A stretch of 64,000 nucleotides of DNA from Dermatophagoides farinae (taxonomy: Eukaryota; Arthropoda; Arachnida; Sarcoptiformes; Pyroglyphidae), in the NCBI RefSeq assembly GCF_024713945.1, contig NW_027461520.1, positions 124,001 through 188,000 of the forward strand. The letters run 5' to 3'. Every line of letters begins with the position of its first letter. Position 1 is the first letter of the stretch. Under the pieces are notes generated by a model. It had not been told where the DNA came from. It worked only from the letters and a program-made list of their open reading frames with translations, and searched no databases. A program made the translations under genes and the position numbers. Shown here piece after piece: positions 49,501-59,122 of this stretch.

Positions 49501-52500
49501 ATGGAAAAATGTTTGAGTAATCAGTATCCGTATCAAATTCAGCTGATATTTGAGTCGCGAGTACCTGTAATTGACTTTTCAACCTCTGAATACACAATTG
49601 ATGACTGTAGAGTGACCAAAAAAAATACTTGGCTGGTCGTGAGCCAAAACAAGTTACTTTTGCAAACGCATTTTTTGCGGGTTTTCAAAGTGATTGACGA
49701 GCGCGTCGAGCCAGACTCGTTCATTTTAGTAGACGAAACGTCAGACGCTTTCAATATTTTATTGATTTCTAAAGTCAGAGCTCGCATACTTTCTGTTACT
49801 TTTAAGAACAAAGTAATCGTCAACGAGCTATTCAGTTACGAGCTGCCTACAACGATACTTTCAGTCCAGAAAATATGCGATTTCTCTGCTATTGTCATTT
49901 ACTCCAATAAGAAAATGGATACTTTTTCTTTTTTTCAGCCTTACGTTCGTGAATCAGTCTCAGGTTTGCTAGCGAGTCAGAACAGTTTCTATTTTTCGAT
50001 ATTAAATTTTTTTCTGAAATCAAAGAACCAGGTTGAGGTGGTTTGCAACAGTAGTTGTACTCGTTTCAGCGTTTTTGTTTTATTTGATGGTTCTTTTGTT
50101 ATTTATGATCGAGAATTCAACCTTCAAATTTTAAAAATGACTTTAGCTGAACTATCAGCTCAGTTAAACGCGTCGTCATCAAACTCGATCAAAGTTATAG
50201 AATCAGCCAATATCAATATGAGAAACGTTACATCGTTAAAAATCCAAGAAGTTCTAAAAATAGACCATTGCTATGAAAGTACAAAAAACGAGTTAGTTAT
50301 ATACATGGTTACTGGCTGTAATTCGTATTTGGAATTTATAGTGACGAACGACTTAAAAGTGCAAAAAATGGTCGCTATCAGCTGCTCGATTTACATTGAC
50401 GATGTCTCAATTGACTTAAAAGTAAATTTTTACTTGTTTGACTGTTTTCGCTGCTTGTTGCTAAGTCCTTCGGTTGAGCTCGTTCGTAAAGCGTTGTCCT
50501 ACGTTTTGATTATTGTCGACTTCAATTGTTACCAAATTTGCGTAAAAGATCAAATTAATCGTATTATTACGCCTGACAAAAGATTTTTAAAAACTTGCAA
50601 ACCGGTGGATTTGTTTTTGACAAACTATTTCAGCGCGGAAGATCCGTCTCAACTGTCTGACGTCATTTCATATACCATTTTTTTACAGTCTGATCTTGTT
50701 ATTTACAAGCTATACTGCTACACAAGCTGTACTAATACTCAACTGAACAGTGTGTTTTCCGAATGCAACAATTTTTACGAAAATTGTTGCGCTCGATTAG
50801 ACGTCATCGAAGGTACTTACAAATTCTACGAAGACACCAAAATACAAAGCTATCTTGACATGCTGAAAGAACATTCTCTTCAACAAAAGGTTTATTGCGC
50901 ATTGTCTAAGTACAACCAACAGACAAATAACAATTATAGCTGTTATCCTGCTTTTAACGACTCTACTAAAATAATCAATCCGGTTTTCATTGCTTCCGTA
51001 AGAAAAATGGCTATCACGTCGTACATATTGTTTTATATGTCTGAAGCGATTTTTCAGCACGAGCAGCCAGTTGTAACTTCGCAGCATCTATCTTATTTGA
51101 AAAAAATTTATTCTTTCTCCAACTTAATGGTTGTACTAATACACAAAGGTTTATGCGTTCTACTAAGCAGCAATTTAACATTTGATACATTTGTCAATGC
51201 TCAGCCGTTAGATCTATTGCCTTTGAACAATGGCACAATAACTCAAATTTTAGCTTTCATCACTTATTTACATTTTTTTAATGTGGCTAGTATCGAAGAA
51301 CTGTTCAGTAACGTTTTTAATCACGTGAAACATAAAGTTGCTAATCTCAAAGAGTTTGCTGTTGAATTAACGGACTTTATGTTGCACTTTGTCTCTGTTA
51401 TATTATGGAGCGTATTCATGTTTCAAAACTATTCTTTGGACTTTTCGAAAAATACAGCATTAAGTGATTCCATCTGTTATTATATGACGTCAATCTTAGA
51501 TATTCTATTAGCACGTAAAGAATACATCATGATACTTGAAATTCTGTGCGCTCTCGAACAAAACAAGTTCCACGACAATCTGTTTTATAACACAGCTAGA
51601 ATCCTCATGCATAAAAACGTAGCAAATGCAATCAATAAAATGGTTCCTAGTTTAATTAATGATAAAAATGTTTCAGAATTTGAACGCATGTATACCAAAT
51701 TTTACGAATATTCAAAGAGTTTGCGGTATTTATTACTACCGTTGCTCTTTCGGTACACTTATGTTCAAGAATATGTTGATTTGCTAGTTGCAAAATCGCT
51801 GCTTGAGCTCGAGTCCAAGATTGTAACGTCGTCTTGTTTTGGAAGTATTAGTAATATTGATACAATTAGCGCATTAACAAGCGATATTGCAAATATTTTT
51901 TCGCTCGACGACGTAAAACAAGATAACCCTCCGTCTTTAACTCTAGATTTCCTCGTTGAAAATATTGATTTCACGTTCAATCAATTGTCTTACACTCAAG
52001 TTCCAGCGACCATTTGGCTAAACTTGTTTTACATTATATCTCTAAAATTCAACTACGCAGCTAAAAATATTCAGTTTGAATGTGATCCAAAATTACATAC
52101 CAGATCTATGTTATGTTTAGGTGCTATTATATTGTTTCCTGAATTACTTTCAAATAACCTAATAATAACGACTAATTCAGAGTTTTACGCAATTTGCAAA
52201 GTGCTATCCACATATGTATCGGAATGTGAAAACAGTGATAGCAGTTCTTTACGTCAATTGTATCGCTATCCAGACATGTTTAAATTACTTCCCAAACATT
52301 TTAAGAACGGCTATTACTCAATAAATTTTTTACAACTACTGCTTGAGGTCAATCGAGTTTGCAACATTCATAAGAACATAATAACGACGTTTAATTTGTT
52401 ACCTAGAAACAAAGATTTAATTTTAAATAACACGACTCAATCAAACTCTATTTTAGACGAAATATCTAAATATGGGCTGCACTATAAACCCGCTCTATTA

Positions 52501-52929
52501 AAAGAATATGCAATAATATACAAACTTCGACTAGAGGAAGGTTACGCGATTATATATTCTTACGACTTGCATCAATACACTCCCTTGCCGTACGAATTAG
52601 TCTTAAGTTTATGTTTATATTTGATCAAACATGCAATTCTTTGCGAGGAGTTCCACTATGTCACATCAATAATTAGCGAAATGTTAAGTATTATGCCGCC
52701 TAACGTCTACTTACAGTTTAAAGATTCAGGAGCTCTATTCATTCCATACGATATTATTAAAAAATATGCAATTTCAATTGGTTTCAAAAACTCGAACTTT
52801 TTACTAAAACTGGCAGAAGTATTTGAAAATATTCAAAAAATCGAATACGAAGATCAAGATGATCGTGCTAAATTCGAATACACTTTAACTATTTGTAATC
52901 AATATGTGCAGTCATTGCTCAAAAAATAA
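49501..52929 (+). CDS. Large propeller plus alpha-solenoid protein, Nup155-like candidate
   Basis: This 1,142-aa protein has a beta-strand-rich N-terminal half (about 1-420) and a helix-rich C-terminal half (about 480-1142), the layout of scaffold nucleoporins and vesicle-coat proteins. Local order resembles Nup155/Nup170: an early TWLVVSQNKLLLQ strand pair (family AWLTIDSDIFMW), later SILNFFLKSKNQVEVVCNSS then FVLFDGSFVIYDREF (family QIxxDxxRxxLYTRSExGxIxVYDL), followed by a helical segment and another strand pair. The similarity is faint and unverified; Nup133 or an HOPS/CORVET subunit are alternatives. If correct, it would be an inner-ring nuclear pore component. No signal peptide or membrane span. 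Confidence 0.6.
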   Translation: MEKCLSNQYPYQIQLIFESRVPVIDFSTSEYTIDDCRVTKKNTWLVVSQNKLLLQTHFLRVFKVIDERVEPDSFILVDETSDAFNILLISKVRARILSVTFKNKVIVNELFSYELPTTILSVQKICDFSAIVIYSNKKMDTFSFFQPYVRESVSGLLASQNSFYFSILNFFLKSKNQVEVVCNSSCTRFSVFVLFDGSFVIYDREFNLQILKMTLAELSAQLNASSSNSIKVIESANINMRNVTSLKIQEVLKIDHCYESTKNELVIYMVTGCNSYLEFIVTNDLKVQKMVAISCSIYIDDVSIDLKVNFYLFDCFRCLLLSPSVELVRKALSYVLIIVDFNCYQICVKDQINRIITPDKRFLKTCKPVDLFLTNYFSAEDPSQLSDVISYTIFLQSDLVIYKLYCYTSCTNTQLNSVFSECNNFYENCCARLDVIEGTYKFYEDTKIQSYLDMLKEHSLQQKVYCALSKYNQQTNNNYSCYPAFNDSTKIINPVFIASVRKMAITSYILFYMSEAIFQHEQPVVTSQHLSYLKKIYSFSNLMVVLIHKGLCVLLSSNLTFDTFVNAQPLDLLPLNNGTITQILAFITYLHFFNVASIEELFSNVFNHVKHKVANLKEFAVELTDFMLHFVSVILWSVFMFQNYSLDFSKNTALSDSICYYMTSILDILLARKEYIMILEILCALEQNKFHDNLFYNTARILMHKNVANAINKMVPSLINDKNVSEFERMYTKFYEYSKSLRYLLLPLLFRYTYVQEYVDLLVAKSLLELESKIVTSSCFGSISNIDTISALTSDIANIFSLDDVKQDNPPSLTLDFLVENIDFTFNQLSYTQVPATIWLNLFYIISLKFNYAAKNIQFECDPKLHTRSMLCLGAIILFPELLSNNLIITTNSEFYAICKVLSTYVSECENSDSSSLRQLYRYPDMFKLLPKHFKNGYYSINFLQLLLEVNRVCNIHKNIITTFNLLPRNKDLILNNTTQSNSILDEISKYGLHYKPALLKEYAIIYKLRLEEGYAIIYSYDLHQYTPLPYELVLSLCLYLIKHAILCEEFHYVTSIISEMLSIMPPNVYLQFKDSGALFIPYDIIKKYAISIGFKNSNFLLKLAEVFENIQKIEYEDQDDRAKFEYTLTICNQYVQSLLKK

Positions 52930-53043
52930 AAAATATAAATTTATCACTTATTTCAGATCATTTTATCAATAATTAATATATTTTTTTAATAATGAGATTT
53001 ACTTATTTTAGATTTTTCTATGTCAATTATGGAGAGTTAATTT

Positions 53044-54281
53044 ATGGATATTACAAAAAAGATTGTACCTCGTTTCACTAAATGTGACATTAAAGTTATT
53101 GACCCAACACTTGACAAATATTATTACATTGTATGTTTATTTAGACTATTATAAAATTTTGTAGCTGGAACTGATTTCAAATGCTTTAAGAGAATTGAAT
53201 TTTTTCACTCCTATTCCAATCAAATACCAACGCTTAAATTCCAAAAAAAACGGAATATTAAGTAAATTTAATTTTGATGTGTGTAAAAAATATGCAGAAG
53301 ATGATGCATCAGAAATTAAGACAGCTACCAAACGTTATCTGGTTTTTTACACTGCTATTGTTGAAGCAATAAATTTGCACATAAAAGCGTTAGATTCGTA
53401 CAAAAATGACGAAAAAGAATATCATAGTTCAATCTTACAAATTTTATCGCAACAGCTTTCAGAATTGAGTATGTTTTACGATGAATACACTATTTTTAAA
53501 CTTAATGCGCAAACTGCTCCTGATTTGTTAAAAACGAAATCTATCAATAAGATCAACTCGGTATTTGAACAATTATCATGTGACAAGCCTGAATGGAAAC
53601 CATTAATTTGTGATCTTGTAGAAAAAAAAATCGAAAAATTGATCGAACCAAATAGTCAGTGCGATGAAACAATAATAACTGATATTTATAATTTATATTA
53701 TAAAATAGATAAATTCGATTTTAATAAAGATGCAGATAACGATGAATTTACGTTAAAACACCCACCCCTAGTTATTTCTACTAAAACTCGTAAAAATATC
53801 AATTTGATGTATCACAATACGGAGAATTTCGAATGTTCAAAAGAAGAAAAAATAAATGCTTTAAATAATAAATTTGGTAAAGCGATGATCAATATGCAGA
53901 GTAAAAATCGCGAATCAGAGTTAATTGAGTAAGTACTATAAGCGAGTAAAATATACTATGAAAAATAGACTTAAATTTCATGTTTCTTCAGGGAGATTGA
54001 TCAAAAACTTGAACAAATATCTGTTATTACAACAAAAATTTTAACTGAAGTTCAACTGCAAAAAGAAAAAACTGAGAATAGTAAGTTCAAAATTCAAAAA
54101 ACCGTGCTTAGTATTAGTTTCAACTGAACTATCGACGCAACATTTGAAAAAAGCTAATCAAGATTTGGACAAAGCAATAAAATCAAAGGTTTCCACAGTA
54201 ATAATATTAAGTTATTTTTACTTATTACTTGGAATAATGTTAATTGTTGTAGATTTAAGTAAACTCAAAAGCTGGTATTAA
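53044..54281 (+). CDS. STX18: Syntaxin-18/Ufe1-like ER SNARE, four exons
   Basis: Exons 53044-53130, 53165-53928, 53992-54080 and 54112-54281 join in frame to give 369 aa. The N-terminus MDITKKIVPRFTKC resembles the syntaxin-18 start (VDIT..F), followed by a helical N-terminal domain. The SNARE motif (about 283-340) contains KLEQISVITTKILTEVQLQK and TELSTQHLKKANQDLDKAIK, with a Gln at the expected central layer. A single C-terminal membrane anchor follows (about 343-361), ending DLSKLKSWY. Syntaxin 18/Ufe1 is the Qa-SNARE for retrograde Golgi-to-ER fusion. The SNARE and anchor lie in exons 3-4, which are outside any long ORF. A Qc SNARE such as Use1 is the main alternative. Confidence 0.75.
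53131..53164 (+). other. 34-nt intron 1 of the syntaxin-18-like gene
   Basis: Donor GTATGT, acceptor TTTGTAG. Splicing between codons joins an ATG exon of 29 codons to the long exon 2. Confidence 0.75.
53929..53991 (+). other. 63-nt intron 2 of the syntaxin-18-like gene
   Basis: Donor GTAAGT, acceptor TTCTTCAG. A closer AG near 53968 does not keep the SNARE frame; this one does. Confidence 0.8.
54081..54111 (+). other. 31-nt intron 3 of the syntaxin-18-like gene
   Basis: Donor GTAAGT, acceptor GCTTAG. Splicing rebuilds an ATA codon and continues the SNARE helix into the membrane anchor. Confidence 0.8.
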
Positions 54282-54320
54282 ATATCATCATTTTTGAGAC
54301 AATGTTTATGGCATTAAGGT

Positions 54321-54346
54321 ATAATAATTGTTAACACAATTATTAT
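54321..54346. repeat. Inverted repeat, 10-bp stem, 6-nt loop
   Basis: ATAATAATTG (54321-54330), loop TTAACA, CAATTATTAT (54337-54346). It lies 40 nt after the SNARE gene stop. Confidence 0.65.
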
Positions 54347-54369
54347 ATTAAAAAATAATTACAAATATT

Positions 54370-54387
54370 GGGACGTAATTACGTCCC
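54370..54387. repeat. 18-bp perfect palindrome
   Basis: GGGACGTAATTACGTCCC is its own reverse complement. It sits in very AT-rich sequence, so the GC-containing arms are unlikely to be composition-driven. A dimeric protein-binding site is possible; no known factor is claimed. Confidence 0.7.
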
Positions 54388-54647
54388 TTAATTTACAATT
54401 AATAAGTCAAAATCATTGTATATTAAGAAACTTAATAGCATTAATCTACTACGACTAATTTCTAGCACATATCGTCAGGTTTTCCGAGGCTAATTATCAT
54501 TGTTGGATTTTAGCTTGACTGCATTATTAATGTGTTGTAATTAATTTTTACTGTGTTGAAATAGTTAGAAAGCGACAAACGACATTCGAAAATAAATCTT
54601 ACAATAAACTTAAGTTAGAAGTAATTAAGTAGTTTTTTTAATTTATT

Positions 54648-55853
54648 ATGTACTCAAATGACCGGAGACAAGCAATAAAACAAGATTTAATGGTGGAAGA
54701 TTTGAATGTGCACCAAAATGGATGTATGGACCAAAGCAGTGATGGAATGAGAGATTATTATCACAATTCGAATTTTATCGAAGGAAATATGCAGAAAATG
54801 GATCCAATGATGGGTAAAAATAACACTTATTATCAACCTCATCCTAAGCAAGGTTACGATTCGTCCATTGAACTCGCTGAACAGCCGGTCAATGTATATT
54901 GTCAAAAATTCATACACGAGCCAGCATATAAGATGAATGCCCCAATACCTAACTATTATAAAAGTGATTATCCGAACAGAATGGAAATGCAATACCGTAT
55001 GACTGCTTCGTCGACCAATCAATTATTTAGGTCGACACCAATAGAGAAGTGCAATAACAGGTATTACAATGAACATCAAGCGAATATGGTTAAAAACATT
55101 TATCCACCTGTAAAGGTACGCGAAATGATGGAAAAAGCATTTATGAATAACTTCGGCAACGGAGCGCATTCCAAAAACGTGAGAATGGTTCCTAACACGT
55201 GTGACAATATGCAGTACTCGACTGAAATAAAATACGATCAATTAAATGAACATCAATCACAACAACCAAAAATGTCATACTCACCAATGAATCAAATGAT
55301 GCAGATGAACAGTGCTGAGCAAGGTTCATACATGGTAAATATGCAAAGTCCAAAGTCAATTCATATGAATAAGCACCAAAACATGTCTGTGATGAGAGGC
55401 ATTCCTTCAAACGTATCAATTAGCCCGGAAAGCGTACCGTCCTACATGCACAGAAAGCCCATGCCAATGCATTATAAGAGTGAGTCACAGTTTGTTCAAG
55501 CTTCAACTGCAAATAAAATGAACCAATTCAACGTAGTTCCAAATCAACTAAATCAATATACTAATGTCCCTATGGATATGCAACAACCCCTTCAATCTGA
55601 TTATATGATCAATACAAATCAAATCCCCATAAGAAATATTGGTAAGCACACATACTACAACAATAATACATATAATTACGAAAATTCCTCTGTCGTTAAT
55701 AAACCAGATGTCTCAAAAACTAAACCAATGCAACCTTTTATCACTTTACTCACTCCTTCTAGTAAAAAAGATATTCCTAATGCACAAACTGCTGTAAATA
55801 CCTCAGCCATAGATTTCTACAATACAATTAAAAAGTTTATGGTACAAAGTTAA
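54648..55853 (+). CDS. Met/Asn/Gln/Tyr-rich low-complexity protein
   Basis: I do not recognise this 401-aa protein. It is rich in Met, Asn, Gln, Tyr and Ser throughout (for example MNQMMQMNSAEQ and NQLNQYTNVPMDM), a composition typical of prion-like, condensate-forming proteins. There is no signal peptide, membrane segment or cysteine pattern. Short hydrophobic or basic segments (VKVREMMEKAFMNNF near residue 155, and the C-terminal AIDFYNTIKKFMVQS) may be the only folded or binding pieces. It could be a transcriptional or RNA-granule regulator; that is speculation. The start ATG at 54648 follows a stop-rich leader. Confidence 0.6.
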   Translation: MYSNDRRQAIKQDLMVEDLNVHQNGCMDQSSDGMRDYYHNSNFIEGNMQKMDPMMGKNNTYYQPHPKQGYDSSIELAEQPVNVYCQKFIHEPAYKMNAPIPNYYKSDYPNRMEMQYRMTASSTNQLFRSTPIEKCNNRYYNEHQANMVKNIYPPVKVREMMEKAFMNNFGNGAHSKNVRMVPNTCDNMQYSTEIKYDQLNEHQSQQPKMSYSPMNQMMQMNSAEQGSYMVNMQSPKSIHMNKHQNMSVMRGIPSNVSISPESVPSYMHRKPMPMHYKSESQFVQASTANKMNQFNVVPNQLNQYTNVPMDMQQPLQSDYMINTNQIPIRNIGKHTYYNNNTYNYENSSVVNKPDVSKTKPMQPFITLLTPSSKKDIPNAQTAVNTSAIDFYNTIKKFMVQS

Positions 55854-56144
55854 ATAATTTGATTCTGTAAAATATATAACTAAACAAAATATCAACTCGA
55901 TTAATCAAAATGTATCGGAAATGAAAACAGAAAAATAAATCACTATATAACGAAGTAGTTCTTATTCATTCAGAAGAAACCTTTCTTGAAGGAATGTAAA
56001 ACAGACGGAAAATAAATAATTTTAAATTAACGATTTATCTTAAATATAACGTTATTTGAAACTCTCATAAAAGATACTTTTGTAAATTTCGTTTACTTTA
56101 AAAATAAGCTAAATAAGTTACTATTTGAAGCATAATAATTTATA

Positions 56145-59017
56145 ATGCTAGACTCGTATCAACCAGATATTATTGAACGTAAGTTTTGTCTAAAGATAAC
56201 GTGTTAGCAAAATGGATATCAACCTGGGAAAAGTCGGGCGTTCAGTTCGGTTCGAACAAAGAAGATGACAAAAGACCAACATTTTCTATGGTTATGCCTC
56301 CTCCGAACATCACGGGGCACCTTCACTTAGGTCATACTTTAATGATAGCAATTGAGGATTTGCTAACTAGATATAAACGAATGAAAGGTTTCAACGTCTG
56401 TTGGGTTCCAGGTACTGATCATGCCGGAATTGCTACTCAATCAGTGGTCGAACGTAATTTGGCGAAACAAGGAATCAGTAAGCATGAATTGGGCCGTGAG
56501 CAATTTATCGAAAAAGTTTGGGATTGGAAAAACCAAAAAGGCCAAGTCATTTTAGACCAGCTGCGTAGGCTTGGCTCTTCCTGTGATTGGTCTCGAAAAG
56601 CCTTCACTTTATCTCCCGCTTTGTCAAAAGCAGTAGTAAAGGCTTTTATTGAACTGTATAACAAAAAATTAATATATCGCGATAAGCGATTAGTGTTTTG
56701 GTCGCCATATTTGAATACTGCCTTGAGTGATATTGAAGTAGATTCTCTGGAGCTTTCCGAACCAAGAAAAATTTTTATTCCAGGTTATTCGAGACAAGTT
56801 GAAGTTGGTTATTTGTGGACTTTTTACTACGCTGTAGAAAACTCGGAGGAAAAAATTCCTATTTCAACCACGCGTCCAGAAACAATGTTAGGGGATGTTG
56901 CAGTTGCTGTAAACCCTACTGACAAAAGATATAAGCATTTGGTAGGACGTAGGTTGATTCATCCTTTTATTTCTAATCGAAAAATGATTGTTGTCGCAGA
57001 CAATCATTGTGATGTTGACTTCGGGACTGGAGCAGTTAAAATCACACCGGCACATGACAAAAACGATTATGAAATAGCTTGCAGACACAATTTAGAAATT
57101 ATCAACATTTTTACCACTGATGGAAAAATGAATTCCAATTGTGGAGAGTTCTGTGGAATGCATAGATTCGAAGCTCGATATATGGTTGAAAAACGCCTAA
57201 CGGAACTCGGTCTTTTTATAGAAAAAACAAAAAATCCGAAAAAAATGGTTGTTCCCATTTGCAGTCGTTCTGGAGATATAATTGAACCTCTTCTGATTCC
57301 TCAATGGTATGTTAACTGCAAGGACATGGCGGAGCGAGCAATACAAACCGTAAAATCTTCGGAACTGAAAATTTATCCAGCATCTGGAGAGAAACAATGG
57401 AATCATTGGCTTTCAAACATTAAGGACTGGTGCATCAGCAGACAGCTTTGGTGGGGTCATCAAATTCCTGCTTATCGTGTAACTGAATCTTTGAAAGGAA
57501 ATAAACAGTGCGATTTTGAAAACGAGCAATGGGTCGTTGCTGAGTCTTTCGATGAAGCTTTAAAGCAAGCCAAAAAAAAATACGGTGAAAACATCGTTAT
57601 TGAACGCGATAGCGATGTTCTCGATACGTGGTTTTCTTCAGGTTTGTTCCCTTTCAGCGTTTTTGGATGGCCAAATGAGACTGCAGATCTAAAGAAATTT
57701 TTCCCAACTGACGTTCTGGAAACTGGAAGTGACATTCTCTTTTTCTGGGTTGCAAGAATGGTTATGCTTTCTTTAGAACTCACAGACAAGTTACCTTTCC
57801 ACATAATTTTATTGCATCCTATTGTGCGTGATGCTCATGGCCGGAAAATGTCGAAGTCTCTTGGAAATATAATTGACCCAGTGGACGTTATAAACGGTAT
57901 TTCTCTCGATAAACTTATTGATAATATCAAGTCAGGAAATGTCAGAGAGTCTGAAATGAAGCAAGCTATTCAAGCCGTTAAGAAAGAGTATCCAAAAGGC
58001 ATCATGCAGTGCGGTTCTGATGCGTTACGCTTCTGCCTCCTCAGTTATTTACGAGCAGGAAAAGATATAAACTTAGACGTTAATCGAATTGTAGGTTACC
58101 GTCACTTCTGCAACAAGATATGGCAAGCTGCGAAATTTGTTTTGTCCATTGGAAAAAAACAAGATTTCAGTTTGTCAAACAACGAAATTTTGATTCCGCT
58201 TCAAAAACTTCGTCCGTTCGACAAGTGGATTTTGAGTCATCTGATGAAGTTAATATCTACTGTGGAGCAGAGTATAGAAGAATTCGACTTTTACAGCGCT
58301 GTTTCGAGCATTTACTCGTTTTTCTTAAGCAAATTCTGCGACGTTTACATCGAATACTCCAAGCATTCTCAAAAACAGTCATTTCCAATCTTGTTCAACG
58401 TTTTGGAAATGTTTATTAGACTCAGCCATCCATTTTTACCTTTTGTAACTGAGGAAATATGGCAGTCGCTCTACCACGACTTAAACATCGCAAGCCCATT
58501 CAAATTACTTATCTCCAGCGACTTCCCCATATCGAACGACCAGTTGAAGTTCGATGTAGACGACGAAATTAATCTTGTTATTGACGCTCAGTCCGGTTTT
58601 AGATCTTTCATCAGCAAATTCGAGTTTACAACAACGTCAGAGCTTGTCTCATACATAGTTGGCGATTCGCTTATGCCATACTCTGAATACATCCAAAAGT
58701 CAGTCAGACTAGGTGACGTCATTTTCGTTAAACAGCTTCCGGCAAATGTAATTAACTACATTACTCCTGCTGGAAGGATTATTGGTATACAATACAACGC
58801 TAACATGGATTTACTCAAAGTTAAGGTGAAATCTGTCAAGCGCCAGGAACTTCTCGAAAGCTTAATAAAAAAGATTCAAGATAAGATGCAATCTCCGCAA
58901 TATTCTGAAAAGGTACCAATCGCTGTTCAAGAATCAAATAGCGAAAATTTGACAAACTATAAATCCGAACAAAAAGAATTAGAAAAGACTATTGAAATTA
59001 TAAATTCATTTTTATAA
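56145..59017 (+). CDS. VARS: Valyl-tRNA synthetase, two exons
   Basis: Exon 1 (56145-56178) and exon 2 (56208-59017) join to give 947 aa. The class I enzyme charges tRNA-Val. Splicing yields the start MLDSYQPDIIEPKWISTWEK, matching the family opening (YxPxxVExKWxxxWE); the unspliced frame lacks it. The HIGH motif is HLGH in PPPNITGHLHLGHTL (42-56), and the KMSKS motif is at 558-562. Editing-domain blocks (ISTTRPETMLGDVAVAVNP, DFGTGAVKITPAHDKNDYE) are present for removing mischarged threonine. FLPFVTEEIWQ-type anticodon-binding sequence and a C-terminal helical arm complete the protein. No targeting peptide is seen, so a cytosolic enzyme is likely. Confidence 0.96.
56179..56207 (+). other. 29-nt intron in the ValRS gene
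   Basis: Donor GTAAGT, acceptor GTGTTAG. It rebuilds a CCA (Pro) codon and links the 11-codon first exon to the conserved KW tryptophan. Confidence 0.92.
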
Positions 59018-59122
59018 TAAACTTTGATGGAATTTCATCAATAAACTGCAGTGTATTACACAGCTTTAGCTTTATTTTCAAGAGGCTAAATTAACTAATT
59101 TAACAAATGGTCCAGGTTGATT

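Larger units (their letters stand above)
54282..54647. other. Intergenic region with two inverted repeats
   Basis: These 366 nt lie between two plus-strand genes. They contain a 10-bp stem hairpin and an 18-bp palindrome described separately; otherwise AT-rich with no coding signal. Confidence 0.5.
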
